In this document: positions 17,332 through 24,559 of the stretch, one piece after another | Numbering within the stretch: position 1 is the first letter of the stretch | Layout: the number at the start of each line of letters is the position of its first letter | From: Pseudoflavitalea sp. G-6-1-2 | Lineage (GTDB): Bacteria > Bacteroidota > Bacteroidia > Chitinophagales > Chitinophagaceae | Assembly (NCBI RefSeq): GCF_012927185.1 | Contig: NZ_JABBGB010000002.1 | Coordinates: forward strand, 496,001 to 560,000 | Length of the DNA stretch: 64,000 nucleotides | Reading direction: 5' to 3' | Translations under genes and position numbers: made by a program | Notes under the pieces: model-generated | What the model was told of the DNA's origin: nothing | What the model saw: only the letters and a program-made list of their open reading frames with translations | The model's database searches: none

Positions 17332-17339
17332 CAAAGTTA
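17332..17339 (-). promoter_or_regulatory. -7 element of the GlxA-type gene
   Basis: TAACTTTG on the minus strand, a perfect TAnnTTTG, 17 bases before the ATG. The nearest TTTG upstream (17358-17355) is only 15 bases away, shorter than the usual 19-21. Confidence 0.4.
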
Positions 17340-17460
17340 ACTTATCCGTTCGTCCAAATCCACACCCTGAGGATGGCAGCTTTACCAACCGGGAAAAGGA
17401 GACGATAATACCGTAAAAAAGGAAGATGAGACCGGCATCGACCCGATATATGCGTAAATG

Positions 17461-17495
17461 AAAAGAGGATTGCCCCTGATGAGCAATCCTCTTTT
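17461..17495 (-). terminator. Intrinsic terminator of the thiolase gene
   Basis: A perfect 13-base stem (17461-17473 with 17483-17495) with a nine-base loop and A/T-rich ends. It lies 20 bases beyond the thiolase stop and could serve both strands. Confidence 0.75.
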
Positions 17496-17514
17496 CTATT
17501 CATGATCAGTTGAG

Positions 17515-18699
17515 TTATACATTCTCGATCACCATTGCACTTGCGCCGCCGCCGCCATTGCAGATACCTGCTGCGCCGTATTTGGCTTTGTTCTGTTTCA
17601 GTACATTGATGAGTGTTACAATGATTCTCGCACCGCTGGCTCCCAGTGGGTGACCAATGCTTACAGCACCTCCGTTCACATTCACTTTGGCGGGATCGAG
17701 TTTCATGCGTCTGCTGTTTTCGATACCTACTACAGAAAATGCTTCGTTGAGTTCGAAGTAGCTGATGTCTTCGATTTTCAGTCCGGCTTTGGCAATGGCT
17801 TTGGGCACTGCTACTGCAGGTGTGGTGGTGAACCACTCCGGAGCCTGCTCTGCATCAGCAAAGGAGATCACTTTGGCGATGGGTTTCAGTCCGAGTTCAT
17901 CCGCTTTTTCTTTGCTCATCAGCACCAGCGCTGCTGCACCGTCGTTCATGTTCGATGCATTGGCGGCAGTAACTGTTCCTTCTTTCTGGAAGGCTGGTTT
18001 CAGTTCGGGTATCTTATCGAATTTAACGTTGTATGGTTCTTCGTCTTTTGCAAAGATCTCCGGATCGCCCTTGCGTTGCGGAATGGATACAGGAACAATT
18101 TCATCATTGAATTTTCCTGCCGCCCATGCTGCCTGCGAACGCTTGTAGCTTTCAGTGGCGAAGGTATCCTGCTCTTCGCGGGTAATGCCACATTCCTTTG
18201 CGCAGAAGTCTGCTGCAAATCCCATGGCTTTGCCGTCGTATACATCGGTGAGGCCATCTTTTGCGAGACCATCAATCATGGAGGTGTTGCCATATTTGTT
18301 ACCCCAGCGCAGGTTCTCTACGTAGAAAGGTACATTGCTCATGCTTTCCATACCGCCGGCAATTACAATGTCTGCATCGCCGAGCATGATACTTTGTGCT
18401 GCCTGAGAGATGGCTTTCATGCCGCTTGCACAAACCTTGTTCACAGTGGTGCAGTTCACTTCGTTGGGAAGACCGGCATATTTTGCTGCCTGACGTGCAG
18501 GGGCCTGGCCGAGGTTGGCCTGGATCACAGATCCCATCAGCACATCCTGAACCTGTTCGGGTTTCAGTCCGGCTTTTTCGAGTGCGCCTTTGATGGCGAT
18601 CGATCCCAATTGAGTTGCAGTAAAGTCTTTCAGCTTTCCGCCGAAACTGCCTATGGGTGTGCGTACAGCCGAAATAATATACACTTCGCGTTTGTTCAT
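17515..18699 (-). CDS. Acetyl-CoA C-acetyltransferase (thiolase)
   Basis: Condenses two acetyl-CoA to acetoacetyl-CoA, or runs in reverse in fatty-acid and butyrate-type metabolism. The ATG at 18699 is preferred to an in-frame one at 18771 because [19 protein letters not shown] is the family N-terminus. This gives 394 residues. The acyl-accepting Cys90 lies in NKVCASGMK, the second catalytic set is [17 protein letters not shown] (His), and [11 protein letters not shown] has the C-terminal Cys. Biosynthetic and degradative forms cannot be separated from sequence alone. It has its own -7 element and terminator. Confidence 0.94.
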   Translation of the reverse strand: MNKREVYIISAVRTPIGSFGGKLKDFTATQLGSIAIKGALEKAGLKPEQVQDVLMGSVIQANLGQAPARQAAKYAGLPNEVNCTTVNKVCASGMKAISQAAQSIMLGDADIVIAGGMESMSNVPFYVENLRWGNKYGNTSMIDGLAKDGLTDVYDGKAMGFAADFCAKECGITREEQDTFATESYKRSQAAWAAGKFNDEIVPVSIPQRKGDPEIFAKDEEPYNVKFDKIPELKPAFQKEGTVTAANASNMNDGAAALVLMSKEKADELGLKPIAKVISFADAEQAPEWFTTTPAVAVPKAIAKAGLKIEDISYFELNEAFSVVGIENSRRMKLDPAKVNVNGGAVSIGHPLGASGARIIVTLINVLKQNKAKYGAAGICNGGGGASAMVIENV

Positions 18700-18752
18700 A
18701 TACAGAGCTTTATAAGTGCTTTTGATGTTTTTTGGTGAAATGTAACGATGTA

Positions 18753-18760
18753 CAAATATA
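18753..18760 (-). promoter_or_regulatory. -7 element of the thiolase gene
   Basis: TATATTTG on the minus strand, a perfect TAnnTTTG, about 54 bases before the chosen ATG. It supports the shorter start because it lies inside the extended reading frame. No clear -33 partner. Confidence 0.45.
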
Positions 18761-18964
18761 ACAAATTCCACTAACAGTTGTTAGCCGCATCTGGACAAAT
18801 ATTTATTACCCGGAAAGGCCTTGGATGTTCGCTGTTCAGCAATTGTTTCGCCGGATAGACTCGCCGGGAATAGTAGGTTGTAGAACTCAGTCGGCTTCGC
18901 TTCGCCAGTCGTATCGCTGTTCGATAACGGGCTTCCAAAGCTTCCACATTAAGACTTTCTTATG

Positions 18965-18972
18965 TAGATTTG
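18965..18972 (+). promoter_or_regulatory. -7 element of the secreted unknown protein
   Basis: TAGATTTG, perfect TAnnTTTG, 15 bases before the ATG at 18988. The leader would be about ten bases. The -33 region is poor. Confidence 0.4.
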
Positions 18973-18987
18973 GTATAAACCTTATCG

Positions 18988-19884
18988 ATGCATAAACTTC
19001 AACAATGCTGGGTGCTGCTGCTTTTGCTATTCCTGCCTGTTGCATTGGCGGCCCGGCAAACTTCTGACAAATTTCTTCAACGAAAATACAAAGGCAATGG
19101 TAACAACAGGTACCGCATGACCACAAATGTTGAACACAACGGCAAATGGCAATCTACCATTGAAGCTATATGCGAACTGATTGAAGAGGACAGCTCCGGA
19201 ATTCCATCAGAAGAAGTTTGGTGGGCCACAAAGAAAGTATACACTCCCAAAGACACTGCAGGATCCTATGAAGATCTTGGCAACACAGCCGTATATAAAA
19301 TTTCACTGCACCCTTTGGGCAAACTGGAGCTTCCTCCAATAACACAACCATCCCTCACCGGTGAGATCACCGACTTCCATACTTTTTTTGTAGCCATTAG
19401 TCCGAAGCTCGGCATAGGAAAACTTCATCATGCTGGTGAGCGCTACAAAAAGCCAGACTTTGTACAAGGGAATTTCTCTAATGGGAAAGACATCCTCACC
19501 GGACAGGATTGTCTTGATGTAACCACCACCCTTCAAGAGTTAAATAATAAGGAAGCCGTAATTATTACAAGCTTTCTCCCACCATCTTCCAATTGTTTAC
19601 AATTTATTCTTCCTGAAATGCAAACACCTGTTGCCGGCGATACACTTAATAATTTCCAGATGGTAAAACCAACAACAGGCGAAAAAGTGAATGTGTTTTT
19701 CGGAAACGAAACTTTCATCATCAGAAGCATTCTCAGAAAGAAAGATGGAGTATTGGTCAGTGCAACAATGGACAACAGGCTCACGCTTCGCCTGAAAGTC
19801 AACTGCAATAAGGATTACAGCAATTGCCAAACCACCATTCCTTTTACCATCAAAAGAACAGTGCATTTGGAATTGATGAAATAA
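18988..19884 (+). CDS. Secreted protein of unknown function
   Basis: No family is recognised. Residues 1-22 form a good Sec signal peptide (LLLLLFLPVALAA). The mature 275 residues have no membrane span and are rich in Thr, Lys and Asn, with alternating hydrophobic strands in the second half (VNVFFGNETFIIRSILRKKDGVLVSATMDNRLTLRLKV). This suggests a beta-rich periplasmic or secreted fold. Five cysteines lie in the mature part. It is monocistronic and converges with the SRPBCC gene. Confidence 0.75.
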   Translation: MHKLQQCWVLLLLLFLPVALAARQTSDKFLQRKYKGNGNNRYRMTTNVEHNGKWQSTIEAICELIEEDSSGIPSEEVWWATKKVYTPKDTAGSYEDLGNTAVYKISLHPLGKLELPPITQPSLTGEITDFHTFFVAISPKLGIGKLHHAGERYKKPDFVQGNFSNGKDILTGQDCLDVTTTLQELNNKEAVIITSFLPPSSNCLQFILPEMQTPVAGDTLNNFQMVKPTTGEKVNVFFGNETFIIRSILRKKDGVLVSATMDNRLTLRLKVNCNKDYSNCQTTIPFTIKRTVHLELMK

Positions 19885-19893
19885 GTTGCCTGG

Positions 19894-20631
19894 TTACGGC
19901 AGTTCTTCGAGACTATGTTTGAAACCTTTGATTTCTTTTTTCACCAGCTTCCGGAAAGTTGGCGTCAGCGATTTTGCAATGGCTAATCCGATATCGCCTG
20001 CAGGTGGTCTGTACACGATCACCACTTTCACGATGCAGCGTCCGGGGCCTTCATCCATAAACTCTACTTTACCTGCGTTTTCGAGTGGCGCGGAGGATTC
20101 GGATTGCCAGCCGATGAGATGCCCCGGCACATCTTTCACAATCACGGCATCCCATTGAAGGCGACCGTAGCCGGGCAGATTGGCCGTCCAGGTAGATTGC
20201 ATCCGATCGTGTTCGCGCACAGTTTCCAGATGTTTCATAAACAAGGGAAGGTTCTCCAGTTTACGCCAGAATTCATAGACCAGTTTCCGGTCTTTTTCAA
20301 CCAGAATCTGGCAGCGGATATTCACGGCAGTATTGCGTACCACATGATCGGTTTTGCCCATAGCGGAATATACCGGACAATTACCCGAAGCGCCCCGGTA
20401 CAACAAAAAGCCGCCGAGTGCGGCCTTCAGCAAACCGCCCAATCCGCTGTGCCGGATCCCTGCTACTCCATTGAGCAGCAGCAGCCCTCCGGCGATACCT
20501 GAAATAACCCTTTCTGTATCACCTACATTCTTCACATGCTCCATCCGGGTATCCCTTGACTGTTCGGAGGAGAGTTCCATATCCTGTTCCGGTGCCAGCG
20601 GCCATGCCGGATAATTGGTTGAATGCTTCAT
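19894..20631 (-). CDS. DUF2892-SRPBCC fusion protein (polyketide cyclase/dehydrase fold)
   Basis: Two parts. The first (about 30-92) resembles the YgaP-like DUF2892 membrane segment: NVGDTERVISGIAGGLLLL, then GGFLLYRGASGNCPVYSAMG, giving a two-helix hairpin. The second (about 100-235) is a START/SRPBCC domain (NIRCQILVEKDRKLVYEFW, NLPLFMKHLETVRE, LIGWQSES, EGPGRCIVKVVIVYRPP), as in polyketide cyclase/lipid-transport proteins. The ligand is unknown. The fusion places a hydrophobic-ligand cup next to the membrane (inference). Confidence 0.82.
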   Translation of the reverse strand: MKHSTNYPAWPLAPEQDMELSSEQSRDTRMEHVKNVGDTERVISGIAGGLLLLNGVAGIRHSGLGGLLKAALGGFLLYRGASGNCPVYSAMGKTDHVVRNTAVNIRCQILVEKDRKLVYEFWRKLENLPLFMKHLETVREHDRMQSTWTANLPGYGRLQWDAVIVKDVPGHLIGWQSESSAPLENAGKVEFMDEGPGRCIVKVVIVYRPPAGDIGLAIAKSLTPTFRKLVKKEIKGFKHSLEELP

Positions 20632-20699
20632 AACCTCATAGTTTTATTTATTGGGTACCAGCAAAAATGCTGCCCGCCAATTCCCTTCAACAGAGGCAC

Positions 20700-20724
20700 A
20701 AAAAAACCGGCCATGCAGCCGGTT
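20700..20724 (-). terminator. Strong minus-strand intrinsic terminator
   Basis: AACCGGC (20705-20711) pairs with GCCGGTT (20718-20724). On the minus strand the hairpin runs into seven consecutive T (20706-20700). It lies 70 bases upstream of the SRPBCC gene, so it must end a transcript coming from further right, consistent with the minus-strand gene at 21050-21304. Confidence 0.7.
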
Positions 20725-20763
20725 GACTTTTCAGACAATAATTTGTAACTTTTAAAGAAAAAA

Positions 20764-21048
20764 ATGCCTACCAGCCGACACAGAAAAAAACATGCGCATC
20801 ATCATTATCATCCACGCGCAAACAGCCATGCATCGAATAGTGGAGTACAGGCAACGGCCCGTCATCCAAAGAAGAAGAGTGCCGTTACTATCATGATAGT
20901 ATTTCTGGCCGTTATCGGCGTAGGGGTCGCCTTCCTTGCCGGAGGAACAAACAGCACCCTACTGCTGGGTGGCGCACTCGTAGGCGCAATAGCCGGCTAC
21001 TTTATCGGCCATGGTATGGATAAAATGGTAGCGAAGAACGCCAAATAG
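20764..21048 (+). CDS. Hypothetical His-rich small membrane protein
   Basis: 94 residues, no family recognised. The N-terminal third is very basic and His-rich (HRKKHAHHHYHPRANSHASN), which could bind metal or nucleic acid. Two hydrophobic helices follow (about 41-60 and 65-83), the second with a GxxxG-like pattern (GGALVGAIAGYFIGHGM), then a Lys-rich tail. Its stop lies two bases from that of the convergent minus-strand gene. Confidence 0.65.
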   Translation: MPTSRHRKKHAHHHYHPRANSHASNSGVQATARHPKKKSAVTIMIVFLAVIGVGVAFLAGGTNSTLLLGGALVGAIAGYFIGHGMDKMVAKNAK

Positions 21049-21049
21049 A

Positions 21050-21304
21050 TCAGTTATCTGTAGGACTAAGATAGTATCCTTCTTCGCAAAGTACATATGC
21101 ATTGGGAACTGTAGACAGTAGGGAATCTCTCACCATCGCTTCGGCTGCATGCTGGTAATTGCTGCCTACCTCAGGCGTTCGCATCGCGAACTTCCAGCTT
21201 TGAATTTTCAGGAGTGCAATCTTACTGGAGTGAACTATGTGATTTTCCAGTATTTGAAATCTTTCAGCCAGGTAGTCCTGGTCGTTTTGAGTAAAATTGC
21301 TCAT
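21050..21304 (-). CDS. Hypothetical protein, 84 residues
   Basis: No family is recognised. A soluble sequence with a predicted helical first half (DQDYLAERFQILENHIV) and no membrane segment. Support comes from a balanced composition and from the strong minus-strand terminator 345 bases downstream, which needs an upstream minus-strand transcript. Such a transcript would be antisense to the whole His-rich membrane gene. Confidence 0.45.
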   Translation of the reverse strand: MSNFTQNDQDYLAERFQILENHIVHSSKIALLKIQSWKFAMRTPEVGSNYQHAAEAMVRDSLLSTVPNAYVLCEEGYYLSPTDN

Positions 21305-21394
21305 AGGGTCAGTGGGTTTTCAGAGAAATTGGTCCATTTACAACGAACTATCTGAAAGAAAATTGTTTATACCCTGGTTCTGCCCAAAAAATTG

Positions 21395-21402
21395 TAGATT
21401 TA
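21395..21402 (+). promoter_or_regulatory. Possible -7 element of the dodecin-like gene
   Basis: TAGATTTA, seven of eight to TAnnTTTG, 75 bases before the ATG. No -33 partner at the right distance. Confidence 0.25.
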
Positions 21403-21476
21403 GAGTCCCCGTTTTCACATCCCTCCCACTCCGTCAAAAGCTTCATCATTTACTTAACTATTAAAACCGAAAAGCT

Positions 21477-21677
21477 ATGCCTATCGTAAAAGTAATTGAA
21501 GTGATCGCTTCATCCGACAAGAGCATTGACGATGCAGTAAGAAATGCACTCACAGAAGTTTCCAAAACGGTAAGGAATATCGACTCCATTTATGTGAAAG
21601 ATATCAAGGCGCATGTGAAGGATGGCAATATCTTCTCATTTGGCGTAATCTGCAAGGTTTCGTTCAGGGTTGATTAA
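21477..21677 (+). CDS. Dodecin-family protein
   Basis: Dodecins are 65-75 residue proteins that build hollow dodecamers and store flavin. This 66-residue protein matches the strand-helix-strand-strand outline: VKVIEVIASSDKSIDDAVRNA, then VRNIDSIYVKDIKAHVKDG, then a final strand ending FRVD. Aligned to Mycobacterium dodecin (DWFEV and HFQV), the flavin-stacking Trp is Ser here (DSIYV) and the flavin-contacting Gln is Gly (SFGV). Fold membership is likely; flavin binding is doubtful. It is a single gene with a terminator-like hairpin behind it. Confidence 0.85.
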   Translation: MPIVKVIEVIASSDKSIDDAVRNALTEVSKTVRNIDSIYVKDIKAHVKDGNIFSFGVICKVSFRVD

Positions 21678-21699
21678 CAGTTGTTCGTCCTTCATCCGA

Positions 21700-21747
21700 A
21701 AAGGGATTTCCGGAGCCGGCGAGGCATCCTGAGATCCCTTTCTTTTT
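21700..21747 (+). terminator. Terminator-like hairpin after the dodecin-like gene
   Basis: AAAGGGAT (21700-21707) pairs with ATCCCTTT (21734-21741), followed by CTTTTT. The loop is long (26 bases) but can fold further around its CCGG repeats. Confidence 0.6.
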
Positions 21748-21811
21748 ACCTCCTGTTTTCTTTGCTAAATTGATTTAGTTCGCGGATTTCAGCATTTTCT
21801 CATCTTTTCCC

Positions 21812-21819
21812 TATATTTA
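21812..21819 (+). promoter_or_regulatory. Possible -7 element of the GMC dehydrogenase operon
   Basis: TATATTTA, seven of eight to TAnnTTTG, 48 bases before the ATG at 21867. Confidence 0.3.
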
Positions 21820-21866
21820 CGAAATCATGTTCCGATAAGTACCAAATACCCCAAACAAATTGCACT

Positions 21867-23612
21867 ATGGGAGATCTCCAGATCAAGAAAAATGCTAAGC
21901 AGTACGATGCTGTAATTGTAGGCTCAGGAGCCGGAGGTGGAATGGCCACTTACATGCTGGCAAAGGCAGGTTTGAAAGTCTGCCTCATCGAAGCAGGTCC
22001 GATGTACGACCCAAAAACCAATGTAACGCAATTCAAAAACCCATGGGATTCTCCACGAAGAGGAGCCAGTACCAAACAACGTCCATTCGGCGATTTCGAT
22101 GCCTGCTACGGAGGATGGGAAATCGATGGCGAACCCTACACCAAAGCCAGCGGCACTGAATGGGATTGGTTCAGAGCACGCATGCTCGGCGGACGTACCA
22201 ACCACTGGGGCCGCATCTCACTTCGCTTCGGTCCCAAAGACTTCAAAAGAAAAAGCATCGACGGGCTTGGTGAAGACTGGCCCCTCACATACGACGAAAT
22301 AAAACCATTTTACGATCGCGTAGATAAACTCATCGGCATCTTCGGCACCAACGAAGGATTGGAGAATGATCCGGACGGATACTTCCTCCCTCCTCCCAAA
22401 CCCAGACTGCACGAGCTTTTCGTAAAAAAAGCAGCAGGCAATGCTGGTGTTCCAGTGATACCATCGAGACTCAGCATCCTTACCAAACCTATCGAAGGCA
22501 ATCCGGAGCGTGGTGTTTGCATTTACTGCGGACAGTGCAGCCGCGCATGCAGCATGATGTATGCCGACTTCTCCTCTTCATCCGTACTGGTAAAGCCCGC
22601 TATCGCTACCGGCAATGTGGATGTGATCCCCAATGCTATGGCACGCGAAGTGCTCACCAATAAAGAAGGACTCGCCACCGGCATCTCGTACGTAAACAAA
22701 AACGATCTGCAGGAGTACGAAGTAAGCGGCCGTGTAGTGATACTCGCAGCCAGCGCCTGCGAATCGGCACGTCTGATGCTCAACTCAAAATCGCAACGCC
22801 ATCCCAATGGCATCGCCAACTCCAGCGATGTAGTGGGCAAATACCTGCACGATTCTACCGGTGTAGGAATGGGCGGCGTACTGCCACAACTCTTCGGTCG
22901 CAAACGCTACAACGAAGACGGAGTGGGCGGTCTGCACGTATACTCACCCTGGTGGGGCGACAATAAGAAACTCGATTTCCCCCGCGGTTACCATATCGAA
23001 TACTGGGGAGGCATGAGCCAGCCCGCATACGGATTCGGATGGGGCACCGAAAATCTCAACGGCAAATACCTCGTTAACGGCCAGAAGAAAGAAGCAGGCG
23101 GATACGGCAAATCACTCAAAGAAGACATGCGCTTTTTCTACGGCGCCAGCATCGGCATGGCGGGTCGTGGTGAAGCCATCGCATACGAACACAACAAATG
23201 TGAGATCGATCCCAATGTAGTGGACAAATACGGTATCCCTGCACTCCGCTTCGATGTAAAATGGAGCGAGCACGAGATCAAACAGGCGAAACATATGCAG
23301 GAGACCTTTCAGGAAATTATGCACCAGATGGGTGCCGTAATTACCTGGGGCATTGCAGGAGCCGATACCAACTACGGCATCGAAACGCCGGGCCGCATCA
23401 TTCACGAAGCAGGCACTGTGCGCATGGGCAACGATCCCAAACATTCGGCGCTCAACAAATTCAGTCAGGCACACGATTGCAAAACGCTGTTCTGCGTGGA
23501 TGGCGGACAGTTCGTAAGTCAGGCCGACAAAAATATCACCTGGACCATCCTTGCACTCTCCATGCGCGCGAGTGAATACATCATGGACCAGATGAAGAAA
23601 CAGCAACTCTAA
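21867..23612 (+). CDS. GMC-family FAD-dependent dehydrogenase with Cys4 motif
   Basis: Flavoprotein sugar- or alcohol-dehydrogenase-like subunit, 581 residues. The FAD-binding Rossmann motif is at residues 15-45 (AVIVGSGAGGGMATYMLA, then LIEAG). ARMLGGRTNHWGR is the GMC signature loop, and the C-terminal half ends with a FAD-contacting DGGQFVSQADKNITWTILAL. Cys218, Cys221, Cys224 and Cys228 form a C-X2-C-X2-C-X3-C set (GVCIYCGQCSRAC), which can hold an iron-sulfur cluster. It lacks a signal peptide, but its partner gene 37 bases downstream encodes a Tat-type small subunit, so it may be exported as a passenger. The substrate is unknown. Confidence 0.88.
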   Translation: MGDLQIKKNAKQYDAVIVGSGAGGGMATYMLAKAGLKVCLIEAGPMYDPKTNVTQFKNPWDSPRRGASTKQRPFGDFDACYGGWEIDGEPYTKASGTEWDWFRARMLGGRTNHWGRISLRFGPKDFKRKSIDGLGEDWPLTYDEIKPFYDRVDKLIGIFGTNEGLENDPDGYFLPPPKPRLHELFVKKAAGNAGVPVIPSRLSILTKPIEGNPERGVCIYCGQCSRACSMMYADFSSSSVLVKPAIATGNVDVIPNAMAREVLTNKEGLATGISYVNKNDLQEYEVSGRVVILAASACESARLMLNSKSQRHPNGIANSSDVVGKYLHDSTGVGMGGVLPQLFGRKRYNEDGVGGLHVYSPWWGDNKKLDFPRGYHIEYWGGMSQPAYGFGWGTENLNGKYLVNGQKKEAGGYGKSLKEDMRFFYGASIGMAGRGEAIAYEHNKCEIDPNVVDKYGIPALRFDVKWSEHEIKQAKHMQETFQEIMHQMGAVITWGIAGADTNYGIETPGRIIHEAGTVRMGNDPKHSALNKFSQAHDCKTLFCVDGGQFVSQADKNITWTILALSMRASEYIMDQMKKQQL

Positions 23613-23648
23613 CAATTATCATCTCACAATTACCCATAAACGAATTGT

Positions 23649-24311
23649 ATGGATAGAAGAAAATCACTCAAAGCGCTGGCCGTGGGCACCATCTCTGCCG
23701 GTGTATTGCTTGAAGTAGCCTGTAAGGATGATAAGAAGAAGGATGAAAAAGCAAAACCTGCATCCGACGGCGCCAGTACCTTAGACCGAACGCCCGAAGA
23801 AACAGAGCGATACAAAGAGATCACGTCCAAAACGTTTTTCACAGCAGCGGAGATGGCCACCATCACTGTACTGGCAGATATCATTATTCCAAAGGACGAA
23901 GTAAGCGGCAGCGCTTCCGAAGCCAAAGTACCCGATTTCATCGAATACATTGTGAAGGAGATGCCTCAGCACCAGATACCGATGCGCGGCGGACTTCGCT
24001 GGCTCGAAATGCAGTGCCTCAAAAGATTCAACAAATCGTTTGTTGATTGTGATGAGAAGCAACGCATCGAAGTGGTAGACGATATCGCCTATCCTGCCAA
24101 AGCCAAACCCGAAATGGCACAGGGTGTAGCCTTCTTCAATCTCATGCGCAACCTAACTGCCAGCGGATTCTACACCACCGAAATGGGCTGTAACGATATC
24201 GGCTATGCAGGCAATAAACCCAACGCATGGAACGGAGTACCCGACGACGTATTGAAACAATACGGTATGGCCTACACGGAAAAAGAAATGAAAGAATGCG
24301 CCCAATACTGA
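23649..24311 (+). CDS. Gluconate 2-dehydrogenase subunit 3-family protein, Tat lipoprotein
   Basis: Small subunit that accompanies GMC dehydrogenases of the gluconate/glucose dehydrogenase type. The N-terminus DRRKSLKALAVG carries a twin-Arg motif, then a hydrophobic stretch, and LLEVAC supplies a lipobox Cys25. It is thus probably a Tat-exported lipoprotein. The body has the subunit-3 pattern MATITVLADIIIPKDE, VPDFIEYIV, GVAFFNLMRNLTASGFYT and GNKPNAWNG near the end. It follows the GMC gene directly. In related enzymes the small subunit guides the flavoprotein across the membrane. No cytochrome c subunit is encoded here. Confidence 0.88.
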   Translation: MDRRKSLKALAVGTISAGVLLEVACKDDKKKDEKAKPASDGASTLDRTPEETERYKEITSKTFFTAAEMATITVLADIIIPKDEVSGSASEAKVPDFIEYIVKEMPQHQIPMRGGLRWLEMQCLKRFNKSFVDCDEKQRIEVVDDIAYPAKAKPEMAQGVAFFNLMRNLTASGFYTTEMGCNDIGYAGNKPNAWNGVPDDVLKQYGMAYTEKEMKECAQY

Positions 24312-24335
24312 GCCTGTTCTGCTAAAAATACCCTG

Positions 24336-24366
24336 AAGCCCGCTCCTACAGCGGGCTTTAGTATTT
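24336..24366 (+). terminator. Terminator-like hairpin after the GMC operon
   Basis: A nine-base stem (24336-24344 with 24350-24358) with a five-base loop, followed by a moderately T-rich stretch. Confidence 0.6.
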
Positions 24367-24559
24367 TATGAATTTCATCCATACCCATCCCCGCAACAAT
24401 TCGCACTATTCGCACAATTTTTTCGCGATAAAATGAACCCTAACGATATCAAAACGATTTGTTCAGCCCATTTCATTCTGTACCTTCACCGTTAAAATAT
24501 TTCATTTAATTTCCATACCTTTCTGTCAACCCAGGTTAAAACAACACACTGATTGACCT

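Noticed and set aside
17650-18738. Plus-strand frame of 362 codons opposite the thiolase
   Set aside because: Antisense shadow of a well-conserved gene. The translation is Cys/Phe/His-rich without motifs.
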